NCBI GenBank assembly: GCA_022539475.1
Contig: VCMS01000168.1
Coordinates: forward strand, 55,651 to 119,650
DNA from: Gracilaria domingensis
Taxonomy: Eukaryota > Rhodophyta > Florideophyceae > Gracilariales > Gracilariaceae
Direction: 5' to 3'
DNA: 64,000 bases
Part shown: in pieces, positions 17,172 through 29,881 of the stretch
How the letters are laid out: each line of letters starts with the position of its first letter
Position numbering within the stretch: position 1 is the first letter of the stretch
Program-made: the position numbers and the translations under genes
The notes under the pieces: model-generated
The model's database searches: none
What the model was told of the DNA's origin: nothing
Seen by the model: the letters and a program-made list of their open reading frames with translations, nothing else

Positions 17172-18101
17172 ATGTCGAACGGATACGTGAAGGATGAGGA
17201 GCTGTTGGCGCTGTTGGAGGGGAAAGAGGTACCGCCGACGCCGTCACCAAAGCGGGAAGAGGACGTGATTACGGCGGCTGGTCGGATGTCGCAGAAGAAG
17301 GAAGTGGCCGATGAAGGAAAGAAGTGTGAGGCGAGGAGAGGGGGTGGTGATGAGGTGGAGAAGGGTGTAGAATTGGAGGTGGAGGGGGTCGCAATGGAGA
17401 GAAGGGGTGCGGTGCATCTGAGTGAGTTAGAGGTTGGAGACCAGATAGAGAGTGGGGGCGGAGAGGGTGACAGGGAGATGCGGTTTGTGGGGGAGATGAA
17501 GGCGAGGGTGGGAATGCTGGGGTTGGTGCTGAAGGAGCAACTGGACGATGGAATTGTGGAGATTGTAACGGAAACGGGCGGTGTTGTGCTGAGTGGGGGT
17601 GGTAGTGGTGTTTCGGTTGAGGCGATTTCGAGCCTGCGGAATTCGTTGTCGGTATTGGGAGTGGAGATAAGAAATCATGTGTATGGGATAGTGGAGTGTG
17701 TGGGAAGGGAGGTTGGAGAGTTGCGGGAGGAGAATAGGGTTCTGAACGAGAGGTTGGACGTGCTAGAGAAGGAGGTGAAGGAGCTGGGCAAGAGGCAAAG
17801 ATTGGTGAAAGAGGAGACGGTGAAAGGAGGTGTGGAGGGAAAGACGGAGAAGGGAGGTGTGGGAAGGGTGGCGGTGCAGAACGGGTCCCCTGTGACACCG
17901 AAGACAAAGGGTGGTGTGGTTGGGGATGGGAAGAGCCGTCTGAAGAAGAGGCGTAAGGAGATGAAGAAGGTGGTGGAGGAGATGCCGCGGGAGGGAGTCC
18001 GAGCTCCGGTGGTGACTGGGTTTAGGAGTGCGGCGGAGGTAGCGCGGACTGCGAAAAAGATTCTGAGGGGACAGGAGGAGAGAAGGATGGGAGGGATTTG
18101 A
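17172..18101 (+). CDS. Glu/Gly/Val-rich coiled-coil protein, unknown function
   Basis: 309 residues from the ATG at 17172, which follows a TTCTTCTTCTGAAG leader. There is a charged N-terminal half, then a coiled coil of about residues 165-220 (VGELREENRVLNERLDVLEK, then EVKELGKRQRLVKEE). A basic C-terminus follows (KSRLKKRRKEMKKVVEEM) and a tail with SAAEVARTAKKILRG. No catalytic motif or known domain. The coding strand is strongly purine-rich with G far above C, unlike neighbouring genes. The long antisense ORFs here are by-products of that skew. It may be structural or nuclear; the basic patch could be a nuclear localisation signal. An open frame of 32 codons precedes the ATG. Confidence 0.45.
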   Translation: MSNGYVKDEELLALLEGKEVPPTPSPKREEDVITAAGRMSQKKEVADEGKKCEARRGGGDEVEKGVELEVEGVAMERRGAVHLSELEVGDQIESGGGEGDREMRFVGEMKARVGMLGLVLKEQLDDGIVEIVTETGGVVLSGGGSGVSVEAISSLRNSLSVLGVEIRNHVYGIVECVGREVGELREENRVLNERLDVLEKEVKELGKRQRLVKEETVKGGVEGKTEKGGVGRVAVQNGSPVTPKTKGGVVGDGKSRLKKRRKEMKKVVEEMPREGVRAPVVTGFRSAAEVARTAKKILRGQEERRMGGI

Positions 18102-18571
18102 AGCCGTATTGGGGCGAGTCGAGTATACGAGAAGGGGGAGAGTTGTCCACCTGACTTCTACAAAATGACGTTTACGGAGACGGAGAGAGAGGATGCGAAC
18201 GCGTGATGGGCGAGAAATGGGTAAATAGCGGGGGTGGTGTGGACTGGGAAGAAGTGATGGGATGATTGAGGTGGGATGAGTTGCGATTGGCATTGCAACA
18301 TGGGAGAAAATGGAAACGCAAACTAGCACGAGTGCAGTTTTGAGAGAGGGTCGCGGAAAAGAGTGAATGGGGTGGTGCGGCGAAGTAGAACCTCTACAAA
18401 AACTAGAAGACCCAAGAACTAAACTGCGCGAAATGGAATTTAATATTCCAAAATTTCTTAATCTTTTGAGTGCCAGCCTCTGCCACCCCCTCGCGCGCCC
18501 CAAATAGCCCCAAAACTAGCTTAGTTTCCAAAGCGAACAGACTATATTTCACTTTGCAGAACACAGACGTA

Positions 18572-19563
18572 TGGGGAATCTCCACTAGGATGTCCCAGTC
18601 CTGCTCCCTGTGAGGGATAGACTCAGCGATAGAACCCTCCGTCCGTACTAGAGTCGGGTGACAAGCAGGATGTAAGACCGGAGACGGTGACTGGCTATAT
18701 CTACAGAGGTGGGATGCAAAGAACGGTGCAGATCCAGGGATGGAGTGTGATCCGAACCTGAACAAAGGGAAAGAAAAGGAGACCGTGTAAACGGGGGAAA
18801 ACTCACGGTATAAACCACCGAAGCGGAGCCACGGACGGTGCCAACCGGCGGGAATAGGTCCCACAGCCGAGCAACGCCCACAAAGGCGCCAAAAGTAAGT
18901 AAACCCAATACTGGGGCGGAAGCGATACCTGAACCAGGTGAACAAGTGTAAACAACAAGAGTCAACAGAGTGACAACAACAAAAATCAACAACAAGAACA
19001 AGACAAGGAACAACAAGAGACAACCGACACAGCGGTAAAGACAATCAAAGATCCAAAGATGGCGAGACAAGTGCTTCCTAAGTGACCCTGAGGGGTAGTA
19101 GTGCCGATACCAGTCGTGGTTACTCTCCAGATGGAGTTGTAGACCTACGTAGGCAGCGAGCTACTATAGCCCGATCCTGAACAGGATTCGACTTGAATGT
19201 CGACTCAGTTGTCCATTTACTTGAAGGCTCAAGGGTAAGATCACCCGAGCATATATACTACTACTAGGTCTACGGTGCACACCTCCCAAGGGTTCTACAC
19301 GTGGACAACCCACTGTCAGGGGGTGGGGTAATTCCTAGCGGGCGTGGCACAATTATCTGCAGGCCAACCTCCACACGTGGCCAACTATCCCACTTACTAT
19401 ACACCTCCTACAGAGGATTCACCTATCAAGGCTCTGTTAAAACCCTCCAAACATTGCCCAAAATTAAAGGGAGTTTTCATAACTTCGCCACGTCACCGGC
19501 CACCGGTACCATCTCATTATGAGCGGCATGATGCACCCGGTAGCGGAAAGCCGTTGCTTCACA
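18572..19563 (-). repeat. 3' LTR of the chromovirus
   Basis: 992 bp, nearly identical to 29882-30869. On the plus strand it starts TGGGGAATCTCC and ends TTGCTTCACA, giving TG...CA ends on both strands. An ATATATAC stretch at 19251 is a possible TATA box for minus-strand transcription. The left copy has a 4-bp insertion (an extra GTAA near 18,895). Confidence 0.93.
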
Positions 19564-19577
19564 TCTCCCCCTCCTTA
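19564..19577 (-). other. Polypurine tract of the chromovirus
   Basis: On the minus strand the sequence immediately before the LTR start is TAAGGAGGGGGAGA, the standard primer site for plus-strand DNA synthesis. It fixes the LTR boundary at 19563/19564. Confidence 0.85.
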
Positions 19578-19632
19578 CGTTCGAGCACGAGCGCGAGCGC
19601 GACGGCGAAGTACCGACATCGGGAGTATAAAT

Positions 19633-21693
19633 ATGACGTCCTTTCAGGGTTCCACCGACCACTCGGTTCTTCCACGCAAGCGGCTTTCGCCTCCGACTTC
19701 GGATACAACTACTGCTTCTCCTCCGATACCTCGGCGTTCGCTACCAGTGCCTACTGAGTTTTCTTCTCCTTCGACAGGAATGAATCCGAACCCGTTACAT
19801 ACCAACCCGCTCTCGGGAAACTAGTAGTCAGCTCCGCAGGCGGCGTCTGAGGTGCCCTCGCGCAGCGCTTCCCAACAAGGACAGCCTTCTCAAAGTCTTC
19901 CACAGTACTTTTGTGGCTTCCAATCAGCTCCTCTCCCTCAGAGGAATACGTACAGCGGGCCGTTCGCTCAACTCTACTCGGGGTACAACCATCCAGGTTT
20001 CCTGCATCCTCAAGCTCCGGCCCAACCTATCCCGCAAGCGGTAGCTTTTTTCAACTTCTATGAAGCTTATCCCCATCCGGGTGCGCCTCTTCCGATACCT
20101 CCGGCTCCTCACGTGGCTCCGGTGCAATAGCACTATGATCCAAACACAATCGCGTGGAATGCCGAGCAGGCCGTACCGTTGACGGTGAACCCTCGTGGGC
20201 GGATTAGTAGAGAGTCCCTTGTGAACCGGGATACCCGACGTGAGGGGTTGATCTTTTCCCGCGCTCCGTGGTTTCACCCGACAGCGGTAGCAGATGATGT
20301 TCTCATCGATTCCTATGGCGTGGGCGGAATACTCCCAGATGGGCTTCCTCGAGATCCGATGCGCTCTCGCGAGTGGTGGACCCGCATAGCGGTGGAGCCG
20401 CATTTGCTTCGTTGCGATCGCGGAGAGTCCCTTGACCACGCACGTGGGGATATAGCACGACTCACTTATTCCAGACTTGGAAGATTGCGATGTGACCATC
20501 CGATTCCGGCCGAGTATGACTTTGACGTCTCGCACTACTGTACCTACGGTGAGGTTTTCTATGGTAACGCATTGGCGGAATTTCCGGAAGCGGAGCATCG
20601 ATACCATTTCAGTGAGGTTGATCCTGATATTTTCCTATGGAGTCGACTCTTGCTCAGGGCGGAGTTCCGATACCTCTCCAGAAGTAAGAGACACAACAAG
20701 GATCTCTATGACTTCGAGAGACGAGTCCGGTTCGAGCGGAATGCGCGCTCCCGTAGGGGACTCCTAGTTCCATATCCAAACTTGGAAGTTGATCGTTTGC
20801 GCTTCGATACCTTGCCCTCCCGATACGTCGGCCTTCCATCGTGGTGGAGCCCTGTAGAGGTCCCCGCGGGGTGCTTCGCTGAACTCCCGCCGAGTATCTA
20901 CTACAAAGGTTCGCGGTTGATAGACAATCTCAACTCGGGCTATTGGTCTCTGGTTCTTGCCGAGTGGGCTGCCCGCGTCGCGGTTCACCTCCTATGGAAT
21001 ATCTATGACCATTACCGTTTGTGGTATCTCCTTCCGAATCTAAGGTGGCTCCTTCCAAGGATTGATATCATTACGCCCTTGGGTTCCGAGGCTAACCAGG
21101 AAGAGGTTGGGGAATTGTTGGATGTCATCGACAGGGTCGATTGGGACCGAGCTCCGGTAGCTTGGCAGCCTGACAGGCGACAGCGTTTCCGCGACCGATC
21201 ACCGGGGAGAATTTCCACCCGTTCCGAGGTCTCGGTGTGCTACGACCCGTGGGAGAGACAGTTTATCTCCGAAGAGCAAGCGACTGCAATGGCGGCTATG
21301 CCCCGCGCAATGCCGGTCGGTCACCCCGTAGGGTTCGTGTTCCCCGAGGATTACGCCGTCCCGTCGGATGCACCTCATCCAATGTTGGACAATGATGAGA
21401 TAGCCACCGTAGCAGGGCCAGCACAGCTGACGGGAGTACCGCACTCGGATCCTACCGCGACAGCGGTCCCAACAGAGGGCGATCAAGTCCCTGCAGGATG
21501 GTCCTTGGTTGCTCCGACTGCTCAGCCTGCCAATTCGGCTTGGAGTGTGTCTTCTTTTCGTGCTGACCTCCAGGCTCATGGCATTTCGATCACACCGGGA
21601 GTGGACACCGTTGCGGGGCTTGCGGTTCTCGTAAGCGAGTACTTCGCGCAGAATCGCAACACGGGAGGCGGTGCTCCCTCCACTGGCGGATAG
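19633..21693 (+). pseudogene. Antisense ORF of the chromovirus, three internal stops
   Basis: A single plus-strand frame opposite to gag-pol runs from ATG 19633 to TAG 21693. It is interrupted only by a double TAG (19822-19827) and a TAG at 20128-20130. The uninterrupted last part gives about 500 residues. The N-terminal third is Pro/Ser/Gln-rich. The middle (RFDTLPSRYVGLPSWWSPVE, then a Trp-rich WAARVAVHLLWNIYDHYRLW) is well structured, and the C-terminus is Ala/Thr-rich. No known domain recognised. Antisense ORFs of this type occur in some large plant Ty3/gypsy elements. The proline-rich start and the position next to the 3' LTR could also suggest a second gag-like gene. Confidence 0.5.
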
Positions 21694-22084
21694 CCCCTCA
21701 TCAGGTGTTCCTTCAATCTCAGAGTGTCTTGTGATAGTTTCCAATTAAAGCCAGCTAGTGGCAAATTTTCCCTTAGCCTCGTCGAGGTATGCTTCTCGGC
21801 GACGAGCTTCTTCTTCTTCCTTCTCCTTCAGCAGGATCTTCCTTCTTCCACTTCTCTTCCAGTTCCTGGCCATATAGTGCAGATATCTTCATTCCTTTTC
21901 AGACAGTTCCTACTTCTCCGTAATACGGAAGGATCCCGATAATTCGGTAGTTCTACTACATCTCTTCTATGATACAGAGGATCTCTTCCTACTCTTAGGT
22001 CTTCTTCTTCTCTTCCGAGCGTCTGACTTCTTTCTTCCAAACGCAAGGTGGGCACGAGTACAGTAGAGCACACCGACAAGGGGG

Positions 22085-22465
22085 CTATCCGACCATCGCG
22101 TTATCCAATGTTGGAGGCAATGGCGTCCGAGTACGCCGGTGATAAGACATGACCTTGGACCTAGGGAGGTGTTCAATTGGCTTCCAAGTGTCCTCGTCAG
22201 GAGGAAAGCCGTACCAACGGACTCTATACAATAGTTTCCCTTCGGGGCTTTCCTCGTGTTCGACGATACGATCTATCACGAATTCTTGTGGGTATACGCC
22301 ATCTATTGCTTCTTCCTTGTCCTTTCCCGACATCAGAGAAGGACAATTAGCAAAACCCAAGCGAGGTAGTAGTTCCTTCGGGTTTCGAACCGGTTCTCGG
22401 GGCGGAGGACAGGTGAACTGTCGTGTCCTCCAGCCGTCGCGACGGAGTGTGCTTACTACCGACAC
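22085..22465 (-). pseudogene. Chromodomain of the chromovirus
   Basis: 126 residues. The chromodomain is clear: EFVIDRIVEHEESPEGKLLY, then VRWYGFPPDEDTWKPIEHL with the aromatic-cage Trp and the DTWEP-type motif. In chromoviruses it directs integration to marked chromatin. It is about 840 bp downstream of the integrase ORF and in another frame, so the connecting region has lost its reading frame. Cage residues remain visible in the fragment. Confidence 0.8.
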
Positions 22466-23310
22466 GGGCGTCCAATTGCCTCACAAATGAGCTCAATTGA
22501 AAGCTCTCGATCTCCGATTTCCGGCAAACTCTTTTCTATCCTAAACGGGCAACTAATCAACGAATGGTTGCCTCCGTGAAGCGGCAATACCTTCACTTTC
22601 GTTGCGTAAGAGCCGTTGTGATGGAGAAGTGGCGTACAGCACTCCCTGCGGAGGGCGGCGGAACGTCGGGCCACGGGGCATGACCTGCAGTGCACTCCAT
22701 TTTCGTTGGATATTTGGGCGCACCTGGGCCCGCGTGTGCGCCACACGTCTCGTGAACGGTATCTACAGTGTCAGGTTCACCGGCCGGCAGTTGCCAAGCG
22801 GCGTGCACTGCCCTCCAGCAGTGGCGTATGCTTACAGCAGATAATCTCGAATATCCCGCCGTCGGGCTGCACATGCATACCGTACGTGATACCCTTCACC
22901 GTGCCTACGGGTCCTGCACCTCGACATGTTCCGTATGTTCCAGCTTACCCTTCAGGGGACTTGACCACTTCCTCCTTCAGGCTCTCTAATACAATCCACA
23001 AGGATTCTTCTTTCCTTCCTCCTCCCGCTATGGGCTGTTCCCAGGTGAGCTATGCATCGCTCTCCATGGCGCCTCATCCCGCAAATGGGTCGGCGGAGAG
23101 AGTGCGTTCGCGCGAGCGATATACAGTACGCTACAACGATTTGAATTGCATCCCAACGGGGCCACTAACTTCCTTAGCTGTAGCACTCCGTGCGGGGGAT
23201 TCTTCACTTCTCTTGACTTCATTCCTCGCCGAGATCTCGGATGTACGCGACTCAGCGCCAGCGCTACCATTCCCAGCGGGGGATTCTGTCTCAGTCTGAG
23301 ATTCAACATC

Positions 23311-24474
23311 TCAGTCAGGTCCAGCGGACGACGGAGCAACCGCAGCGCGATTTACACTGTTCTCCTCCTCCTTAGGGTGCGATACGGCTTCCGTATTTGG
23401 CGCCAATACCGTAGACGGGGGGTGAATCTCATTCAACTCAGTAGAGGGTGTAGGTGTATCCCGTGAGAGTCCGGGGTTATCCTTGAGAAATTCTGTTGTG
23501 CTGGGCAAGTCAGAGAGACCGCGTTGCCGGTGGGATAAAACCGATGGGCGGTTCGCGGTTGCACCCGATTGTTCGGTCTCCTGGTGCGGCGGTGAGCCAT
23601 TTCCGGTACCCTGCTTTGCGATAACTTCTTGGATAGGGCTTGGGGCACGATACACTCGATCTCGCGATACCCACTCGTGTTGATTATCGATATCGAGCAC
23701 GACGGTCGTCTCCTGTACGGATACTACGCGATAGGGGCCACTGGGAGTCGGAGAGAGCTTATGCCGCTTCTCCTTCTCAGGATTATAGTACTCCTTCCTG
23801 AGGAACACGTACTCACCAGCCCGCAGTTGCGGTAGCGGCCTGCGAATTCGACTATCGAAGTTGTGCTTGTAAGCGAGTTGAGCCTTCTCCATAGAGCGTT
23901 TAGCAATAGGCACCATCATGTTTAACCATTTCTTCCACGCGTCGCTATGTAACCTCGGTGTCGAGTATTCGTCTATAGTTGGCTGTGCCGCAATAGCAAG
24001 TGGAGGCGGTCTCGTTGACAGGACCACCTCGAAAGGGGACAAAGATGTAGCCCGATGTACTTGGGTATTATACGCGTATGTGATTGCGTCAGTGTACAGA
24101 TCCCAAGTCTTGGGGTGTTCCGCAACGTAGGATCTCAATGCACCAAGAATGGTTCGGTTAAATCTCTCTGCTCGACCATTAGTTCGGGGATGATACGTTG
24201 TTGTAAACAGATTCCTAATACCCAGGATGCGACACACGTCTTGAAAGAACTTCGACGTAAACTGAGAGCCGTTGTCGGAGAGTAAATGTACCGGTGGTAC
24301 ATAGACAAAGACCCAGTGGGTAACAAACGATTGAGCCACGGCGGCAGCAGTTATCCGCTTAAGCAACACAGTCCGTACCAGCTTCGAAAAGCGATCGGTA
24401 ATTACCAAGAGGTATTGATTCCCTTGCAAGGTTTTGATCAATTCGCCTAGAATATCAATGACGACAGACCCCAA
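23311..24474 (-). pseudogene. Integrase core and C-terminal part
   Basis: 387 residues. The DDE triad is present: Asp in VVIDILGEL, Asp in HLLSDNGSQF, Glu in NGRAERFNRT. A SH3-like C-terminal region follows (YVFLRKEYYNPEKEKRHKLS, then GPYRVVSVQETTVVLDI). It is separated from the zinc-binding domain in the preceding ORF only by an in-frame TAG near 24,505, so the integrase is one broken gene. Confidence 0.9.
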
Positions 24475-24504
24475 CGGCGCCCTTGCGGGGAATAACTTTA
24501 ACTT

Positions 24505-25902
24505 CTAGAAATGCTTTCTCAATTTGATGTCGTTCTTGGCACATTCATGACAGGATGGGCGGACTGCATAACAGTCAAATGCCATTGCCGGCCAGTAAAA
24601 ATCGTTTCTCAGTGTGAGATACAACTTCCTTCCTCCCGGATGGGCTCCCAACTTCACGTAGTGAGAGAGATGAAGAACGCGACTCTGCAAGGAGTGCGGC
24701 GCCACTATTTGTCGGTTCGTTGACACCTTCCTTACTAGGTAGCCTTGATCGTTCAGCTGAAAAGGTAAGTGATATCCACCGTTCAGACGGGCTCGTACCT
24801 GGGTACAGAAGGGATCCGTCTGTTGTTCCCGTATCATCTCCTCGGGCGTGATGGATATAAATGACCCAGCACCCGGTTCAGCGGTTTGTGTGGCGAGAAT
24901 GTCGTCACACATGTCATCCGACAGAATTTCAGTACTCCCGGCGAGGTCACCAACCATAAAGCATGGGATATCAGCGTCCTCAGTAGGCTCTGCTTCAGGT
25001 GCTGTGCCCAAACGGGATAGTGCGTTTGCCTGCAAGTTGAGGGAGCCTTTCTTGTACACGACTTCGAAGTCAAATTCCGATAGTCGGAGTCTCCAACGCA
25101 TTAAGCGTCCCGATGGTTCGTTGATCTCCATGAGCCAATGAAGGCACTTGTGGTCAGTGTGCACCCTAAAGTGAGTTCCCATCAAATGTGGTCTGAGAGT
25201 AGACAATGCCCAGACCACGGCAAGACATTCCTTCTCGGACACCGAGTAATTACGTTCGTGGACGTTCAGCGATCTCGACCAGTACCCAATAGGGTGTCGT
25301 TTCCCGGTGTCGTCGGTTTGAAACAAAGCGCACCCAACCTGATTCGCGCTAGCGTCAGTATCGATTTCATAGGGTAACACAGGTTTGGGGAGGGACAAAA
25401 TTGGCGGTGACGTTACGGCGTCGACCAATGCCGTAAAAGCGGAGGCCTCTGCACCTCCAAAGGGGCCCAATTCAACAGGTTTCCTTTTCGCAAGGAGTTT
25501 AGTCAATGGTAAAGCAATGTCCGCAAAGTTCGGAACGAAACGTCTGTAGACGTTACACAGTTCTAGGAAGGATCGCAACTCTGTTTGAGTTCTTGGGTGC
25601 TTTGCCTCTTTCAAGGATTTGACCCGTACTTCATCGACTGAGAGTTTTCCTGGACGGATGATGTGACCCAGATACTTAACCGATTCGGTGAAGAACTCGC
25701 ACTTCTTGAGTTTCAGTGTGATTCCTGCATCACGCAGTACTCTCATGACATCCCGAACATGGGCTAGATGGTCATCCAGATTGTTGGAAGAAACGATGAT
25801 ATCGTCCAGGCACACCAAACATGTGGTCCTCTTAAATCGTGCCAACAGGATATCAACCGCAGGCTGGAAAGTATTGGGTGCATTAGTTAACCCAGAGAGC
25901 AT
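24505..25902 (-). pseudogene. Reverse transcriptase C-terminal part, RNase H and integrase zinc domain
   Basis: 465 residues. The start (LSGLTNAPNTFQ) continues the reverse transcriptase of the preceding ORF after a frameshift. The catalytic box reads VCLDDIIVSS, where Tyr is usual at the C position. RNase H is YEIDTDASANQVGCALFQ and onward to HTDHKCLHWL. The end contains the integrase HHCC domain (HYVKLGAHPGG and CHECAKND). The stop is a TAG in an otherwise open frame. Confidence 0.9.
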
Positions 25903-27509
25903 TCTCCGGAAACGTTATAGGCCTTGATGGCAGACGAATGCTTTCTTGTCCCGGTCTTCGTCCCTGTGGCAATATCCCCAGTTAGCATCAAGGGTGGTAA
26001 ATACGTTTGCGCTCCCAGAGAGTCGATATATTCGTCCATCCGGGGTATCGGATATTCATCTTTCACTGTAACCGCGTTCAACTTTCGGTAGTCGATACAG
26101 AATCTCCAAGATCCATCCAGTTTCGGAACTAGCACTACAGGTGAAGCCCAAGGGGATTGAGCGGCCTCAATAACGCCAGCCCTCAACATCTTCTCGACTT
26201 GAGATTTCTCTTCTTCCCGAGCTTTCGGTCCGGCCCGATAGAGATGTTGCGCGATAGGCCGAGTATTCGGAAGCAGGTCGATACAGTGTTCAGTTACTCC
26301 AATCGTTCCTAGGGTACCGTCCCACATGGGAGTGAATTCATGAAACATCTCACGTAATTTATCCCGATGAGTTTCTGGTACATGCTCCAGATCTAGCTTC
26401 ATCGATTCCTCAACACGATCCTTCAAATCACTGCCAGGCGGTACAGGGCTAACCTCGAAAGGTTTCGGATTGTCTTGAACCGGGTCCTTTCGGGTTTCAT
26501 CCGTGTCCACGGCTTCACTAACTTGCGATTCATCGCTCTCCTTCCCCTCCTTAAGGTCTGACACTCCGAGAACCTTTGCAATAGGTATCTTTGTTGGGAC
26601 GACCGCATTCAGGTGTGGCAGCACTGTACCAATCACTTGGTTCTTTGCCAGCCACTGAGTGGACTTTGCACAGTTGGCGACCATAACCTTGAAGGTTTGA
26701 TCTGGTTGGATAGTTACCACTCCATTTGCAAGAGCGATTTGGCGCTGTTCATATAAAGCGGGCAACGGTTGTACTGTGTGAAGGCCCCGTTGTTTGGTCG
26801 TGACATCGACCCATACCTGGGACTCTGGTGGCAGCTGCACGGACTTCGAGACGTGTAGTTTGGTCGACACCATGCCATCGTTGGAGGCTTGCTGCGCGTC
26901 TGGTAGCGACACGTGTTTCCGCGCTGCGGCTCGCAGCGGTTTCCGAACAATCGGCAGGACTGATCCGTCTTCCATTTCCACTTCGCGTTTCCGCGGGCGG
27001 ATAGCTTCCACGAAGCGATCGCAGAAATCACAACCGAGGATAGTCGGGGCAGCCAATGAGTCGCAGACGACAAAGTCAAGCTGTACCAAACAAGTTCCTA
27101 ATCGTACAAGGAGTGTAATGTAACCAGCCGTTTCTAACGGATTATTGTTGGCGTCGGCGAGGTTTAAAGCAGGGCCGAAATGGATGGTTCCCCAAAGAGC
27201 GGGCGGAATTAACTTCTTGTTGATCAAATTAGGAGCAGCTCCTGTGTCTAGGACAGCTAGTTCCCTAACCATGAATTGGGTGGACAGGCCAAGGTCAGCA
27301 TATACCTTGTAGTTCCTCTTGGCCATTGACAGGATTCTATCCAGCGCCCGGAGATCTCGCGACCGTACCCACGGGCGACGAAGAACACCACACTGTTCTG
27401 AATCCACGTCTGTGGCAGCCATCTTCCTTGTAAGGATTCTAACAGCCGGAGAGTGAAGCAGAGGGGCCTCGGGCGTCTTCAACTTCGGCTTAGAAGACGC
27501 CCCTTCCAC
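25887..27509 (-). pseudogene. Protease and reverse transcriptase N-terminal part
   Basis: 540 residues. The aspartic protease motif is AVLDTGAAPNLINKK. The reverse transcriptase starts at VEKMLRAGVIEAAQSPWASP and continues VVLVPKLDGSWRFCIDYRKL. The fingers and palm are lost after about 25,990, where the frame shifts. The ORF overlaps the next one by 16 bp in a different frame. Confidence 0.9.
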
Positions 27510-27725
27510 AGGGGGAGACTACCAAGTTTAGTTTTTCGGAGCAGGACCCACCTGTTGGGGGCGGTTCCCATCCTGGGCATCGTGCTGATGACCGTTCGCG
27601 GGTTCGAATTTTCCCACCATGTTCTTGGCTGCCGTGCGGGCGGCCTGACCAACATTTGATCCGCCGCTCAAGTGGACAGCCATCCCATGCTTCGCACCTT
27701 CATAGGAAGTTCTCGGCTCACGAGC

Positions 27726-29655
27726 TTAATTCTCTGGCGAGAGGGACTCGAACTGAGCGATAATTCTCAACCTTTCCCGTGCTGGGAGTGTACACTGCGT
27801 CGAGATATGCCCAAATTGGTAACACTCGTAGCAGATGACTGAGGTTGATTGGTGTTGCGGATCTCTATCTACACGACCCTGCGCGGTGCTTTCCCTCCAT
27901 CCTGGGCGACTGAATCGCATCCCACGACCTCCATAAGGGATAGGTGCTGCCAGAACCCGCTGTCCTTGTGCATAAAGTGCAGGATCAGTCTCCGATGACG
28001 GAGTTGACGTGGACGGTAGTTCCGAAGTACCCACTGAGTCGGGGTTGCTACCCACGAGGTTCATGTTGTCATAATCGAAATTGGAGTCGTTTCCATCGTA
28101 TTGGGCGGATGAGTAATCAGATTCCTCTGCGAATAGTACCTTACGAGGCTTTGACCTAGAGGGACGCCGAGCTCGAAGCGTTTCCCCTTCGGCTTGGGCA
28201 TATTGTACCAATTCAAGGTAGGTCATCTTTCTATTATCCTACCGATATAGGGCTACCAGTGCCCGTATTTGGTGATCCAACCCATCCACGAACATGCCAC
28301 ATCTCTCTTCAGACGGATGATGAACATTACCACAGCGGTGGAAAGCCTTATTCAGGCGCGTTGAATAAGCAGTTTACGTTTCTCCCGGACGTTGTTTCGT
28401 ATCCCTCATGGCCGACGTAGCCTTCTGGATGGCATAGCCAGTAGCGTATGACCTTAAGAGGTAGTGTACCGCTTCGGGCCAACAAGTAACTCCTCCTTGC
28501 GAGGCTCTTGACGATGCGCGGACGGAATTGAATTGATCTTCTCCCAGACCTTTGAGGTAATACGTGAGGGACACATACGCCTGTCCCTCACTCATTCCGA
28601 GTATATCGGCTTCTTGCACGAACCTTGCGAGGAAATCCAGGACCAGAATGGGGTCTTCTCCTGTAAACTCTCTCCTGTTTAGAGTAAGGCCGAGTCTTCG
28701 GATAGAATCCCTAACTTTTCCAGTTCCTCTCGAGGTCCGAACTTCGGAGGTATTCTGAAGTCGATAGTATCGATATGAAAGCAACTTCCGATATAGCGGA
28801 TTGGATGGCTTCAACTCCTTCAAGCCATGGTGCTTCTTTCTCCCCTTCCGAGTGCGGATACCCCCTTGAGAGGTAAAGGTAGCTTTAGACCGTGACTTTG
28901 ACGAACGGGAACGCCGACGGCGGCTATCATCCGAGAAATGGAGAATGACGACGATGAAAAACCGTCCGAAGTACTTCCGGAGTCGGAGTCAGACATATCC
29001 GAATAATTACGGGATTCCTTCATGGACTTGCGACGGCTTCTCTTACTAGATCGATGAACGGAACTTTCGGCATCCGAACGATTCCGCTCGGCGGCTTCTG
29101 TCTCCTCATCCATCCTAATAGTGGCTTCGAGGGTATCCAAACGTACATGGATTCGTTCCAGGGCGGTTCGGGTTTCCTCTCTTTCGAGGCGAGAGTCATC
29201 TACATAGGCCCTTGGGGAACCAAAGCACTCCATTATGGAATTCGCCTCCTGTCTCAGGGTACGAACTTTTCCCGAGACATCCTCATCTAGGAGTTTATAG
29301 ACATGTCGACGAAGCTTCTCGACTGACTCGATGAGGGATACGTGGGCTGCATTAGCGATGCTAAGGCGGGCGCCTAAGTTACTGTACTCTTGAGAGTCAG
29401 CTTTTCGGGCGGTGCGGTTGAGAGTATCTCCACGACTGGATCTTCCTCCTCTGGTTGCCGTGCAGCCTGCGAAGGAAATTCTACAACCTCCTGTCCATCA
29501 ATTGGGGCGTCCGGGTTCTCGGAGTTTTCACGATTACTTTCCGGTTCGGGGACCGATGTCCTTGAACGCGCACCACCCGAACGAGCAGGGGCGTTCGACG
29601 TAACCGATCTTCCTTTCGAAGACGGAGCCTGGTGCGGCATATTGCAGGTAGCCAA
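27726..29655 (-). pseudogene. Gag of the chromovirus, broken
   Basis: Three pieces. 29374-29655 is a low-complexity N-terminal part. 28374-29233 is capsid-like (RREFTGEDPILVLDFLARFV, then ILGMSEGQAYVSLTYYLKGL), spread over two frames. 27726-28226 has the nucleocapsid zinc knuckle CYECYQFGHISTQC (CX2CX4HX4C). Between capsid and knuckle the frame continues but holds a TAA (near 28,375) and a TAG (near 28,240). Gag would assemble the virus-like particle, but this copy cannot make a full-length protein. Confidence 0.8.
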
Positions 29656-29881
29656 CCGGACTCCGGGATAATTACGTGAGAAATCAAGAGACTTCCGAAC
29701 TACCGAAAAGGGAATGGGAGAAATCTAATCACAACCCTCAGAGAGGGACTAAAAATGTCAATCTCCCGAAAAAGGGATTCCAAGTGTCCAGATTCTAATT
29801 GAAACAACAACCCAGTTATGGTCCTGTCCCGTTCTAATTCGGGAGACAAAAATGTAGAGCAAAACCCTGCGATAAACGCTA

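Noticed and set aside
17269-18503. Pro/Ser/His-rich minus-strand ORFs
   Set aside because: By-product of the purine skew on the plus strand; no domain or start context.
18572-19563. ORFs inside both LTRs as host genes
   Set aside because: They recur identically in the other LTR and are part of the retroelement.
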